NCBI GenBank assembly: GCA_017471245.1 | Contig: JAFUVB010000029.1 | Location: 1 to 64,000, forward strand | Direction of reading: 5' to 3' | From: Prevotella sp. | Lineage (GTDB): Bacteria; Bacteroidota; Bacteroidia; Bacteroidales; Bacteroidaceae | Length of the DNA stretch: 64,000 nucleotides | Shown here: one piece after another, positions 34,501 to 42,656 of the stretch | Numbering within the stretch: the first letter of the stretch is position 1 | How the letters are laid out: each line of letters starts with the position of its first letter | Notes under the pieces: generated by a model | Databases searched by the model: none | What the model was told of the DNA's origin: nothing | Seen by the model: only the letters and a program-made list of their open reading frames with translations | Translations under genes and position numbers: made by a program

Positions 34501-35114
34501 TCAATGTCATCAGGAGCAACCATAGAGATATCCACTCCGGGGATACCATCAATCACATAGTAAGGAGACATGGCATCACCGGTACGCAGTGAGGAAGCTC
34601 CACGTAGGGTGATGGATGCACCACCGGTGGGGTCACCGGTGGTAGTGACAGTAAGACCTGCCACCTTACCTTGCAGCATTGATGCAGGATCGGTGAATAC
34701 GCCTCTGTTCAGGTCTTCTGCCTTCACAGTGGTGATAGAACTTGTTACATCCTTGCGGCGCATGGTGCCGTAACCAACGACGACCACTTCTTCAAGAAGA
34801 GCATTGTCTTCGGCAAGTGTAACATTCATTGTACTTCCCGACACAGAAGAAGTCTTTGTGGTGTAACCCACATAAGAGAACTGCAACTGCTTGCCGGGTG
34901 CAACGTTCAGCGAATAGCGACCGTCGATGTCGGTCACAGTGCCATTCTGAGTACCTACTTCCATAACAGTCACACCAATCAGCGGCTCACCTTTGGCATC
35001 GGTAACGACACCGGAGACTCTGCTCTGTGCGAAAGCCATGGTACTACTTACTAAGAAACACATGAAGATCACTGTCTTCAGCATTCCCTGCTTAAGATTT
35101 TGTACTTTTAGCAT
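31566..35114 (-). CDS. SusC-family TonB-dependent transporter fused to a C-terminal OmpA-like domain
   Basis: The protein has 1182 residues in one uninterrupted frame. The signal peptide ends near 30 (AFAQ); residues 31-115 are a carboxypeptidase-regulatory-like domain (GVVTDAKGEPLIGVTVMEV). The plug follows (EEVVVVGYGTMRRKDVTSS, IESIDVLRDASATAIYGSKAANGVIII) and then the barrel. The barrel ends at about residue 1018 (HTRSFIVGVKVNFG), where normal SusC proteins stop. Instead a further 161 residues follow (coding 31569-32051): a coiled linker with AELDRLNGEINRLIAENNQL, then an OmpA-like domain with VNFNINETAVQDREKVNLQYVAD, FSVVGYADKQTGSAERN, LAQQRAKNVYDVLVNMYGV and DTMFLNDPQLSRSVI. This domain would bind peptidoglycan and tether the transporter. 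There is no STN domain. Confidence 0.95.
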   Translation of the reverse strand: MLKVQNLKQGMLKTVIFMCFLVSSTMAFAQSRVSGVVTDAKGEPLIGVTVMEVGTQNGTVTDIDGRYSLNVAPGKQLQFSYVGYTTKTSSVSGSTMNVTLAEDNALLEEVVVVGYGTMRRKDVTSSITTVKAEDLNRGVFTDPASMLQGKVAGLTVTTTGDPTGGASITLRGASSLRTGDAMSPYYVIDGIPGVDISMVAPDDIESIDVLRDASATAIYGSKAANGVIIITTKSGQEGRTNVTYNGYVAFDKVLKTLDMASASQLRSSGLIGSEQDGGGDTNWQDEVLRTGLSHNHNVSISGGNAQTKYMGSINYMNREGVVRGTSRNRVNARTLLTTSILKDRLELSIGLNAMQGKDKGVPMNVSSGINTGKSVLEAMYYYSPTNPVRNADGSWYESYVGSNNYNPMSMIYEDGNQNEWRRIQYITKASLKVFKGLTWNANYSYDSGQNTWSWYQTHQTQMEKGYNGRAHRDTYLRHNQTFETYGNYDVTINKDHKLGLMAGYSWEERVDNDGFGVTVNEFYNDETGFWNLRNANNIDGITSVQSGARTKIRNISFYGRFNYSYMSRYMLQATIRRDGSSVFGKDHRWGTFPSASVAWNITEENFMKNQNLFDQLKLRVGYGISGNAMGFGAYDAILTYGVGGGSFDIVQPDGSIKTFYSIYANNNPNPELKWERTAMLNVGLDYAFLGGRINGSVEFYNKKTSDLIWSYAVSTNIYPVGTMMANVGNITNKGIEFTLNVIPVRTKNFEWQSTLNLSHNKNTVDKLSNATYSVDYVNYGNPNIGGISSNAEVQRIMEGEPIGTFWTYQHAGYDSNGNSVFYVHDIDAHKKADGNIQPDTYQDADGNWVTSNPLYGDKTKVGSAQPKLVYGWNNTFNWKNWNLTAFFQGVLGNKIMNATRAHYSFQGHLAGGKNVLAERVNDSKWKADANAHIPGDNYLEKGDYLRLSSLTLGYTIKNLGGWAESLQLYGTCNNLFTLTGYKGIDPEVNLGGLDPGIDYRETFYPHTRSFIVGVKVNFGNQKAEKKAPSVVNNNAELDRLNGEINRLIAENNQLKNRKPEVRTEKEVIKTKELITYPHFVNFNINETAVQDREKVNLQYVADMIKSVPGKKFSVVGYADKQTGSAERNAVLAQQRAKNVYDVLVNMYGVPTNQLTTDAKGGVDTMFLNDPQLSRSVIISEVK

Positions 35115-35146
35115 AATTGTTAGTTAATAATGAATATTGAAAGTAA

Positions 35147-36496
35147 TTAATCTTTAGTATATTCCGGGACACCTATCACAGTGGCATTCTCTGTATAGAG
35201 AGCCACGGGCATCTGCACGAGATCATCCCAATCGGCTTTTACAAAGCCTTCGCCCTTGCATGGGCGCTTGTCGAAGATGCCGCGCTGCTTGGTCTTCGGC
35301 TTAACGAGGTTAACTCGCACATTATTGAAATAGATGCCATGCACCTTTCCAATCTTGTCACCACCCACGAAACAACCGTTTTCGCTGGTCGCCGTGATGT
35401 TGTTGAAACAGATTCTCGCCACTTCGCCGCATTTCCCTTCTATCTGTCCTTTCGGGAAACGCCAGTTGGCATCCTTGTGGTTGCCATTGGCACGCGGATA
35501 GCTTGTCACGTAAATCGGCTCTGCCTTGCCCCACCACACATCCGACCACAGGCGGCAATCGAGCATAATGTTGGAGAACACCACATCGGTTACCGTTCCT
35601 TCGTCGCGGTTCTGAATACCTATTCCGCGATTGGATGCCGTGATGATACAGTTGTCAACCAATACACGGGCAATGGAATCCATATTCTCGCTGCCAATCT
35701 TTATGGCACATGAGCGACTTGTCATCACGCAGTTTGTCACGACGATATCGTGACAGGGTCCATATTCTTCATACTCACGACGGTTCTTCAGGCAGATACA
35801 GTCATCGCCCGAGGTGATATAGCAATTGGAAATCCTCACGTTTCGGGAATGGTCAACATCGATTCCGTCGCCATTTCGTATCTTCAGGTTGTTCAAGAGT
35901 TGTATACCTTCGATGTTCGCCCCATCACACCCCACGAGGTGAACGGTCCAATAGGCTCCGTTGCGGATGGTGACATCGCGGATGATGAGGTTTTTCACGC
36001 CAATCAGTGTCAGCACATGTGGGCGGGGATCGAAAGTGGTCACTGGTTTCAGGTCATAACTGTCTTCCAGTTCCTGCCCCATGAAAGCAACACCATTGCC
36101 GTCGATGGTTCCATTTCCTGTAATACTCAGGTTCTCAATATCCTTGCACCAAAGCCACATCATGCCTTCACCTTCGTTTTTTCCAAAGGCACTGAGATAA
36201 TAGATTTCCTCGTTGGGATTAGCGAGAAGGATGGAATTTGGCTCAAGATGGAGATTGATGTTCGATTTAAGCTGAACAGGTCCTGCCATGAATGTATGGT
36301 TTGATGGCAACAACACCGTGCCTCCTCCTTCCCGGGAGCAGGCATCAATGGCACGCTGGATAGCCGCTGCATCATCTGTATGGCCATCACCCAAAGCACC
36401 AAAATCCATCACATTCAAGGTTTTTCCTTGCACTGAAATGCCCATACACAAGAACAGGCACAACAGCAATACCGACACTCTCTTAATGTGTTTCAT
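35147..36496 (-). CDS. GH28-family polygalacturonase/pectinase
   Basis: From ATG at 36496 (MKHIKRVSVLLLCLFLCMG) the protein has 449 residues with a clear signal peptide; the longer frame upstream crosses the promoter and is rejected. It is a right-handed beta-helix: LNVMDFGALGDGHTDDAAAIQRAID at the N-terminus, then NLSITGNGTIDGNG. The catalytic region is KIRNGDGIDVDHSRNV and ITSGDDCICLK, with the three conserved Asp of GH28 in DGID and GDD. SRSCAIKIGSE occupies the place of the usual GHG motif. RGIGIQNRDEGTVTD follows. The altered GHG region suggests an exo-acting or rhamnogalacturonan-type enzyme. It is the first gene of an operon with SusC-OmpA (32 nt) and SusD. Confidence 0.9.
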   Translation of the reverse strand: MKHIKRVSVLLLCLFLCMGISVQGKTLNVMDFGALGDGHTDDAAAIQRAIDACSREGGGTVLLPSNHTFMAGPVQLKSNINLHLEPNSILLANPNEEIYYLSAFGKNEGEGMMWLWCKDIENLSITGNGTIDGNGVAFMGQELEDSYDLKPVTTFDPRPHVLTLIGVKNLIIRDVTIRNGAYWTVHLVGCDGANIEGIQLLNNLKIRNGDGIDVDHSRNVRISNCYITSGDDCICLKNRREYEEYGPCHDIVVTNCVMTSRSCAIKIGSENMDSIARVLVDNCIITASNRGIGIQNRDEGTVTDVVFSNIMLDCRLWSDVWWGKAEPIYVTSYPRANGNHKDANWRFPKGQIEGKCGEVARICFNNITATSENGCFVGGDKIGKVHGIYFNNVRVNLVKPKTKQRGIFDKRPCKGEGFVKADWDDLVQMPVALYTENATVIGVPEYTKD

Positions 36497-36512
36497 GTGT
36501 ATATTTTGGCGA

Positions 36513-36543
36513 CAAATGTACAAAAAAAATCTGAATACGCAAA
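36513..36543 (-). promoter_or_regulatory. Promoter of the GH28-SusC-SusD operon
   Basis: On the minus strand a -33 TTTG (36540-36543) and a -7 TACATTTG (36513-36520) are separated by 19 bp, the optimal Bacteroidetes spacing. The start codon at 36496 lies 17 bp further on. Confidence 0.7.
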
Positions 36544-36669
36544 CGTTTTCGTGGAAAAAACTGTTTAAGCTCCCAAGAAATTGCACCACTAATATTGAAA
36601 GTTCACAAAAAAAATGCACTTTTATCTTGAAAATTCACACTTCCATCTTGAAAGTCCGCTCAAAAATGG

Positions 36670-37836
36670 CTACAGGCTGCTACTTTTGTCGATGTTGCCA
36701 CCCAACAATTCCACCATCAGCTTTGCTGCATTATCAGGAGCCACTGCATCGCCCAGGCAACGTCTGACCTCAGCATACCCTTTCAGCATCTCTTCACGGG
36801 CAGAAGAATCAGGAAGAATCTTCTCTAATTCCTTGTGAATATTCTTTACAGAAAAACGGTCTGCCAACAATTCTTGAACAATTTCTTTGTCTGCAATGAG
36901 ATTCACCAATGAGATGTATTTGCACTTGATGACATGATTATAGGCAAAACGTATTAAATGCGGCACTGGAGTCTTGTAGCAAACCACTTGGGGAACATTG
37001 AAAAGAGCAGTCTCAAGAGTAGCGGTGCCACTGGTCACGAGGGCAGCTGTTGCATGAGAGAGCAATGCGAATGTCTTGTTATGAACAATCTTTACATGAT
37101 ATCCCTTCACAAAAGTATTGTAATACGACTCTTCAATACCGGGAGCACCAGCCAGAATGAGTTCATAGTCTTTGAATGAGGAGGCAGCCTGGAGCATTGC
37201 AGGAAGATTATCCTTTATTTCCTGTTTGCGCGAACCTGCCAACAATGCAATCACTGGTTTGGAAGTTGATGTGATTTCTGTTGCATCCTCCTCGTCTTCG
37301 CTCTTTTCATGTCGATTTGTTAAATACTCCCTCACCTCGTCTGCCGTGGGATTACCAACATAATGAATTGGGAAATGATGCTTCTGTTCATAGAACTGCA
37401 CTTCAAACGGAAGTATGGAGAACAACTCATCCACATCGCGCCGTATGTTTTTGATGCGATACTCCTTCCAAGCCCATATTTTGGGGGAAATATAATAGTA
37501 GACAGGGATTTCCGTCTTTGCATGGATGTACTTGGCAATCGAAAGATTAAATCCAGGATAGTCAACGAGTATAACCGCATCAGGATTCCATTCCATGATG
37601 TCCTGCTTACAAAACGACATATTTCTGAAGATGGCAGGGAGGTGGAGCAATACTGGAATAAAACCCATATAGGCAAGCTGCTTATAATGCCTGACCAACG
37701 TTCCGCCTTGGGCTGCCATTAAGTCGCCGCCGAAAAAGCGGAACTCAGCCCTTTCGTCATACTTTTTGAGTGACTTCATCAAATGCGATGCATGCAGGTC
37801 GCCACTCGCCTCTCCTACTATTAAATAATACTTCAT
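36670..37836 (-). CDS. lpxB: Lipid-A-disaccharide synthase
   Basis: The protein has 388 residues and is a GT19 glycosyltransferase that joins UDP-2,3-diacylglucosamine and lipid X to the lipid A disaccharide at the inner membrane. The N-terminus MKYYLIVGEASGDLHASHLM is the family start. YKQLAYMGFIPVLLHLP, VILVDYPGFNLSIAKY, YYISPKIWAWKEYRIKNIRRDVD, FPIHYVGNPTADEV, LLAGSRKQEIKDNLP and TSGTATLETALFNVPQVVCYKTP are all standard LpxB blocks. It is the second gene after surE (54-nt gap). A few weak direct repeats of about 21 bp (TTGAAAATTCAC type) lie just downstream at 36595-36660. Confidence 0.95.
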   Translation of the reverse strand: MKYYLIVGEASGDLHASHLMKSLKKYDERAEFRFFGGDLMAAQGGTLVRHYKQLAYMGFIPVLLHLPAIFRNMSFCKQDIMEWNPDAVILVDYPGFNLSIAKYIHAKTEIPVYYYISPKIWAWKEYRIKNIRRDVDELFSILPFEVQFYEQKHHFPIHYVGNPTADEVREYLTNRHEKSEDEEDATEITSTSKPVIALLAGSRKQEIKDNLPAMLQAASSFKDYELILAGAPGIEESYYNTFVKGYHVKIVHNKTFALLSHATAALVTSGTATLETALFNVPQVVCYKTPVPHLIRFAYNHVIKCKYISLVNLIADKEIVQELLADRFSVKNIHKELEKILPDSSAREEMLKGYAEVRRCLGDAVAPDNAAKLMVELLGGNIDKSSSL

Positions 37837-37890
37837 CTGCTGCCCTCTTTTAACTAATCGTGATTTAGTGGATAAGCCGCGACTACGGCA

Positions 37891-38667
37891 TCATTCCTCC
37901 CAACCCTCCGTACGCATGCGCTTGATGGATTCGTAGGCGGTGACATCAATCTGCGTAGGCGTGATGGCAATAAACCCGTGCGTGAGTGCCCAGTTATCGG
38001 TATCACTGTTCTCGGGCTCATCATTGGCATAGGTGCCAACCATCCAGAAATAGTCGTAACCGCGCGGATGATGGCACTTCACACATTCATTCCCCCATGT
38101 GCCGTGCGCCATGCGACAAACTTTCACACCACTGTATTCAGCTACAACAGGGAAATTCACATTGAGACACACACCCGTTGGCAAGCCCTCATCGAGGATA
38201 CGCTTCGTGATCTTGCGCACATACGGTCGCATTGGTTCAAAATCAGCATCTTCGTTATGGTCGCATAGTGAGAAAGCTACAGAAGGAATGTACTTCATGC
38301 AGCCCTCTAAAGTAACGCCCATGGTGCCGCTGTAGTGGGTATTCACCGATGCATTGTCGCCGTGGTTGATGCCGCCAATCACCATATCGGGCATTCGCTC
38401 TGTGCAGAACTGGTTCAATGCCAGCTTCACACAGTCAACCGGTGTTCCATTACACGACCATATCTCCACGCCGTCTTCCTTTGAACGTTGTTTCAGCATA
38501 AGATACTCTGTGGCTGAAAACGCACATGAATAACCGGAACGGGCTGAATCGGGCGCACAAACGAGAATGTCTGCGAAATCTCTAATCATGTCGATCAGGC
38601 TTCGGATGCCCTTCGACTGATAGCCGTCGTCATTCGAAATAAGTATTAACGGTTTCTTATTTTTCAT
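37891..38667 (-). CDS. surE: 5'/3'-nucleotidase SurE
   Basis: The protein has 258 residues from ATG at 38667 (MKNKKPLILISNDDGYQSKG); a GTG three codons upstream is less likely. SurE removes phosphate from nucleoside monophosphates in a divalent-metal-dependent reaction. Family motifs are the metal-binding Asp pair in ISNDDG, APDSARSGYSCAFS, NGTPVDCVKLAL, MVIGGINHGDNASVNTHYSGTMGVTLEG and DEGLPTGVCLNVNFPV. It is the first gene of an operon with lpxB, an order seen in other Bacteroidetes. Its promoter faces that of parA. Confidence 0.95.
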   Translation of the reverse strand: MKNKKPLILISNDDGYQSKGIRSLIDMIRDFADILVCAPDSARSGYSCAFSATEYLMLKQRSKEDGVEIWSCNGTPVDCVKLALNQFCTERMPDMVIGGINHGDNASVNTHYSGTMGVTLEGCMKYIPSVAFSLCDHNEDADFEPMRPYVRKITKRILDEGLPTGVCLNVNFPVVAEYSGVKVCRMAHGTWGNECVKCHHPRGYDYFWMVGTYANDEPENSDTDNWALTHGFIAITPTQIDVTAYESIKRMRTEGWEE

Positions 38668-38688
38668 AAAAATCACTCTGTTTTGGCT

Positions 38689-38697
38689 GCAAAAGTA
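38689..38697 (-). promoter_or_regulatory. Promoter of surE-lpxB (-7 box)
   Basis: TACTTTTGC on the minus strand matches TAnnTTTG, 21 bp before the surE start. It is divergent from the parA promoter 44 bp away, so the two -33 regions nearly touch. Confidence 0.6.
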
Positions 38698-38740
38698 CGA
38701 AAAAAGGTTTTAAAATAACCATTTCTCGCATAAAATATGT

Positions 38741-38749
38741 AACTTTGCA
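38741..38749 (+). promoter_or_regulatory. Promoter of the parA operon (-7 box)
   Basis: TAACTTTGC matches TAnnTTTG exactly and lies 20 bp before the parA ATG. Confidence 0.65.
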
Positions 38750-38769
38750 TCGATTTTTAATATTTAAGA

Positions 38770-39534
38770 ATGGGAAAGATTATTGCACTTGCAAACCAGA
38801 AAGGCGGTGTGGGAAAAACCACAACTACCATCAACCTCGCCGCTTCACTGGCTACTTTGGAAAAAAACGTTCTCGTGATCGATGCCGATCCTCAGGCTAA
38901 TGCCTCAAGCGGATTAGGTGTGAACACGAAGGAGGTTGACTGCTCGCTCTATGAATGCATCATCGATCATGCCGACATCCGCGATGCCATGTACACCACC
39001 GACATCGACGGGCTGGATATTATTCCCAGCCATATCGATTTGGTTGGCGCAGAAATCGAAATGCTCAACCTTGAGCATCGTGAGCAGGTTATCAAGAATT
39101 TGCTGGAGCCGATAAAAAAAGACTACGACTATATACTCATTGACTGTTCACCGTCGTTGGGACTCATTACTGTAAACGCGCTAACAGCCGCCGATTCGGT
39201 AATCATCCCTGTACAATGCGAGTATTTTGCCCTCGAAGGCATCAGCAAACTGCTGAATACGATCAAGATTATTAAGAGCAAGCTGAATCCTAAACTGGAA
39301 ATCGAGGGATTCCTGCTCACTATGTACGATGGACGACTGAGGCTGGCAAGACAAATATACGATGAAGTGAAGCGCCATTTCCAGGAACTTGTGTTCAAGA
39401 CCGTCATCCAGCGCAACGTAAGACTCAGCGAGAGTCCAAGCCATGGTCTTCCAGTCATCCTCTATGATGCTGAATCCACTGGCAGCAAGAATCATCTTTC
39501 GCTGGCTAAGGAGATAATCAACAAGAACAAATAA
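38770..39534 (+). CDS. parA: Chromosome-partitioning ATPase ParA/Soj
   Basis: The protein has 254 residues. It carries the deviant Walker A motif KGGVGKTTTTINLAASLA, the Walker A' segment VLVIDADPQANASSGLG, and Walker B DYDYILIDCSPSLGLITVNAL. Then come EYFALEGISKLLNTI and a C-terminal QRNVRLSESPSHGLPVILYD block typical of chromosomal ParA/Soj. It is a DNA-binding ATPase whose activity is stimulated by ParB, moving the origin region apart. It is the first gene of a five-gene run conserved in Bacteroidetes. Confidence 0.96.
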   Translation: MGKIIALANQKGGVGKTTTTINLAASLATLEKNVLVIDADPQANASSGLGVNTKEVDCSLYECIIDHADIRDAMYTTDIDGLDIIPSHIDLVGAEIEMLNLEHREQVIKNLLEPIKKDYDYILIDCSPSLGLITVNALTAADSVIIPVQCEYFALEGISKLLNTIKIIKSKLNPKLEIEGFLLTMYDGRLRLARQIYDEVKRHFQELVFKTVIQRNVRLSESPSHGLPVILYDAESTGSKNHLSLAKEIINKNK

Positions 39535-39569
39535 CCGTGGGAACGGACTTCCCCACATATTTTATCATA

Positions 39570-40460
39570 ATGGCAGTAAAGAAGAAATATAATGCATTGG
39601 GACGTGGACTTGATGCTCTCATCTCTACAGAGGAGGTGAGGACACAAGGTTCATCAACCATCAACGAGATAGCCATCGACCAGATTGAGGCAAACCCGAA
39701 CCAGCCACGCCGAGAATTTGACGAAGCGGCACTACAGGAACTTGCCAACAGTATCCGCGAGATTGGCATCATACAACCTATCACCCTGAGACAGATTGCC
39801 GACAACAGGTTCCAGATCATCGCAGGAGAGCGCCGCTGGCGTGCATCGCAGATAGCAGGCCTGAAAGCAATCCCCGCCTATATCAGAACCATCAACGATG
39901 AGAATGTGATGGAAATGGCATTGGTGGAGAACATCCAACGTGAAGACCTGAACGCCATAGAGATTGCACTGGCTTATGAACACCTCATGGAAACCAGTGG
40001 GATGACCCAGGAGAAAGTGTCAGAGCGCGTAGGGAAAAGCCGCACAGCCGTTACCAACTACCTGCGACTGCTGAAGCTCCCGGCACAGGTGCAGATGGCT
40101 TTGCAAAACAAAGAAATTGACATGGGGCATGCCCGTGCATTGCTTTCAGTAGAGAGCCCGGCACTACAGATAAAACTGTTCAAAGAGATTGTGAAGAACG
40201 GCTACTCCGTTCGCAAGGTGGAAGACTTGGTAAAGCAATATAAGGATGGTGAAGAAGTGAAGGTCATCAAAGGGAAGGTAAAGAAGCCCAAGATGCCGGA
40301 AGAGTTCGACATCTTGAGGAAAAGGCTCTCAGAATTTCTAAACACCAAAGTGGAGATGACATGTTCTTCCAAGGGAAAAGGAAAAATCAGCATACCTTTT
40401 ACCAACGAGGAAGAACTGGAGCATATCATGCACATGTTTGACCAATTGAAAGAGAACTAA
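39570..40460 (+). CDS. parB: Chromosome-partitioning protein ParB
   Basis: The protein has 296 residues from ATG at 39570 (MAVKKKYNALGRGLDALI); the in-frame ATG at 39537 lies on the parA stop and is rejected. The ParB/Srx CTPase domain shows IEANPNQPRREFDEAALQELANSI, QPITLRQI, IAGERRWRASQIAGLKAIP and ENIQREDLNAIEIALAY. An HTH follows (TQEKVSERVGKSRTAVTNYLRLLKLP), then a C-terminal dimerisation region. It binds parS sites near the origin; no parS search was done here, and I see no obvious parS in this window. Confidence 0.96.
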   Translation: MAVKKKYNALGRGLDALISTEEVRTQGSSTINEIAIDQIEANPNQPRREFDEAALQELANSIREIGIIQPITLRQIADNRFQIIAGERRWRASQIAGLKAIPAYIRTINDENVMEMALVENIQREDLNAIEIALAYEHLMETSGMTQEKVSERVGKSRTAVTNYLRLLKLPAQVQMALQNKEIDMGHARALLSVESPALQIKLFKEIVKNGYSVRKVEDLVKQYKDGEEVKVIKGKVKKPKMPEEFDILRKRLSEFLNTKVEMTCSSKGKGKISIPFTNEEELEHIMHMFDQLKEN

Positions 40461-40470
40461 GTTACATTTC

Positions 40471-41229
40471 GTGAATATCATCCGTCATTATATAAGGAAG
40501 GTTCTCTTGGCATGCATGATGCTGACTGCCGCCGCACAAGCGATGGCTTCAATGACATGCCCGCCAGATTCTCTGAACGCAAAAGACATCCTGCTTGTCA
40601 ACGACAGTCTTGACCTGTACAACGACATCATCACCATGGATAGCGCTGCCGAGGATTCTGTAACAATAGGGGAATTGCTCAAGAAGGGAAAGGCACGGAA
40701 AACAAAACGTGACTGGAACACATGGCGACCTGAACCCAAGCGTGCCTTGTGGATGGCGGCAGTGATTCCCGGCGGCGGACAGATATATAACCGTAAATAC
40801 TGGAAACTGCCCATCATCTACGGAGGATTCATTGGCTGCTACTATGCCATGCGCTGGAACGGAATGATGTACAAGGATTATTCCCAGGCATACCTCGACC
40901 TGATGGACGACAATCCTGAGACACAGAGCTACAACCAGTTCATGCACCTTGGGCGTGTCATTGATGATTCAAACAGGTCTACATACGAGAATAAGTTCAA
41001 GAAGCGTAAGGATTACTATCGCCGCTACCGAGACATGAGTGCGTTTATCATGATAGGAGTCTACGCCCTCTCGATAATTGACGCATACGTGGATGCATCA
41101 CTATCAGAGTTCGACATCTCTGAAGACCTGAGCATGCGGGTGGCACCTGCCGTAATAAAGAACGGTAGCAATACATCCAATCTGTTCAAATCAGCAGCAG
41201 TGGGACTGCATTGCTCGCTGAATTTCTAA
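40471..41229 (+). CDS. DUF5683 membrane protein
   Basis: The frame starts with GTG at 40471, 10 nt after parB; an in-frame ATG at 40513 would lose part of the signal sequence, so GTG is preferred. The protein has 252 residues with a hydrophobic N-terminus ending near AMA. It has an acidic stretch and then the DUF5683 core: PEPKRALWMAAVIPGGGQIYNRKYWKLPIIYGGFIGCYYAMRWN, with glycine-rich membrane-inserted hairpins, and FIMIGVYALSIIDAYVDASL. The family is found between parB and a lytic transglycosylase in many Bacteroidetes; its function is not known to me. An envelope location is likely. Confidence 0.87.
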   Translation: MNIIRHYIRKVLLACMMLTAAAQAMASMTCPPDSLNAKDILLVNDSLDLYNDIITMDSAAEDSVTIGELLKKGKARKTKRDWNTWRPEPKRALWMAAVIPGGGQIYNRKYWKLPIIYGGFIGCYYAMRWNGMMYKDYSQAYLDLMDDNPETQSYNQFMHLGRVIDDSNRSTYENKFKKRKDYYRRYRDMSAFIMIGVYALSIIDAYVDASLSEFDISEDLSMRVAPAVIKNGSNTSNLFKSAAVGLHCSLNF

Positions 41230-41252
41230 CCTTTAAAAACAAATAGTTAAGA

Positions 41253-42623
41253 ATGAAGACAAAATCACTACTAATAGCTGCCGCTTTGCTGCTTGTAGGC
41301 CACAACGCCCTACAGGCACAGAATGAAAATGAAATCAAGGTGACAACAAATGAAGGAGAAGAAGATATAATGGATGTTCCTGCGGGTATGATGCTCGAAG
41401 TGGACAGTCTGTTGAACTTATACAACACAAAGACATACCTACAGCCTGGCGACTGCAACTATCGCGACTTCAACCCAGAGTTTGACCGCGAAACATTCAT
41501 CGAACGACTTCAGCGAATCCCGTCAGTGATGGAGATGCCCTACAACGAAGTTGTTCGTAAGTTCATCGACCGATATGCCATTAAGCTCAGGCATTCTGTA
41601 AGCATTATGCTGGGTACAGCGAATTTCTACATGCCCATCTTTGAAGAAGCGTTGGAAATGTATAACCTGCCACTGGAACTGAAATACCTGCCTGTCATCG
41701 AGTCGGCATTGAATCCTAAGGCGACATCACGAGTAGGCGCAGCCGGACTATGGCAGTTTATGGTTGCCACAGGCAAACAGTACGGGTTGGAGGTGAATTC
41801 TCTGATTGACGAGCGAAGAGATCCCATCAAATCATCAGATGCTGCCGCACGTTATCTGCGCGACCTCTATAAAATCTATGGTGACTGGAATCTTGTTATC
41901 GCTGCCTATAACTGTGGTCCTGAGAACATCAACAAGGCGATTCACCGGGCTGGCGGAGAAAAAGATTACTGGATTATATATAAATACCTCCCTCGGGAGA
42001 CTCAAGGCTATGTACCAGCTTTTATTGCCGCAAACTATATCATGACATATTACTGCGACCACAACATCTGCCCTATGCGCACACAACTGCCGCTGAAATC
42101 AGATACGATTGTGGTAAACAGGGATGTGCACTTCAAGCAGATTGCCGGAGTTTGCGGTATCGACATTGATGAACTAAGGACCCTGAACCCACAGTATCGC
42201 CGTGATATTGTGAACGGCTTCAGCAAACCGTCTATTATCCGACTGCCACAAACATACATCAATGCCTTTATCGACAATGAAGACTCTGTATACAATTATG
42301 AATCAGACAAGCTGCTCACCAAAAGAGCCGAGGTAGATGTGACAGTCAATGATGTTGCAGAAGCATCAACAACCCGCGTGCAGTCGCACTCAAACAGGAA
42401 AGCCACGGTGAGACAGAGCGGCAGAAGCAATGCAAGAGGTAAAGGGAAAGGCAAGAGCAGCTCGAGGAGCCGCAATGGCAGAGGACAATCCGTCACGGTG
42501 AAATCCGGGCAAACCTTAAGTCAGATAGCCAAAAAGAACCATACTACGGTAGCCAAGTTGAAAAAACTGAACGGAATAAAAGGCAATACAATCCGTGCGG
42601 GAAAGAAACTGAAAGTGAAATAG
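41253..42623 (+). CDS. MltD-like membrane-bound lytic murein transglycosylase with LysM
   Basis: The protein has 456 residues. A signal peptide ends near residue 23 (ALQAQ). The soluble lytic transglycosylase domain contains LPVIESALNPKATSRVGAAG, with catalytic Glu150, then LWQFMVATGKQYGL and DWNLVIAAYNCGPENINKAI. After about residue 370 a strongly basic Ser/Arg/Gly/Lys linker (RGKGKGKSSSRSRNGRG) leads to one LysM domain (VKSGQTLSQIAKKNHTTVAKLKKLNG). It cleaves peptidoglycan to 1,6-anhydro products. The basic linker could bind DNA or polyanionic cell-wall polymers; that is inference. Confidence 0.93.
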   Translation: MKTKSLLIAAALLLVGHNALQAQNENEIKVTTNEGEEDIMDVPAGMMLEVDSLLNLYNTKTYLQPGDCNYRDFNPEFDRETFIERLQRIPSVMEMPYNEVVRKFIDRYAIKLRHSVSIMLGTANFYMPIFEEALEMYNLPLELKYLPVIESALNPKATSRVGAAGLWQFMVATGKQYGLEVNSLIDERRDPIKSSDAAARYLRDLYKIYGDWNLVIAAYNCGPENINKAIHRAGGEKDYWIIYKYLPRETQGYVPAFIAANYIMTYYCDHNICPMRTQLPLKSDTIVVNRDVHFKQIAGVCGIDIDELRTLNPQYRRDIVNGFSKPSIIRLPQTYINAFIDNEDSVYNYESDKLLTKRAEVDVTVNDVAEASTTRVQSHSNRKATVRQSGRSNARGKGKGKSSSRSRNGRGQSVTVKSGQTLSQIAKKNHTTVAKLKKLNGIKGNTIRAGKKLKVK

Positions 42624-42656
42624 ACCTACACCTTAATATATATAGGAGCTTCTTCC

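Noticed and set aside
36497..36619. N-terminal extension of the GH28 protein (41 codons)
   Set aside because: It covers a promoter with ideal -33/-7 spacing, and a proper signal peptide starts at 36496.
36595..36660. A seventh 22-bp array near the end of lpxB
   Set aside because: The TTGAAA motifs are spaced 32 and 21 bp, not 22, and similarity between units is weak.
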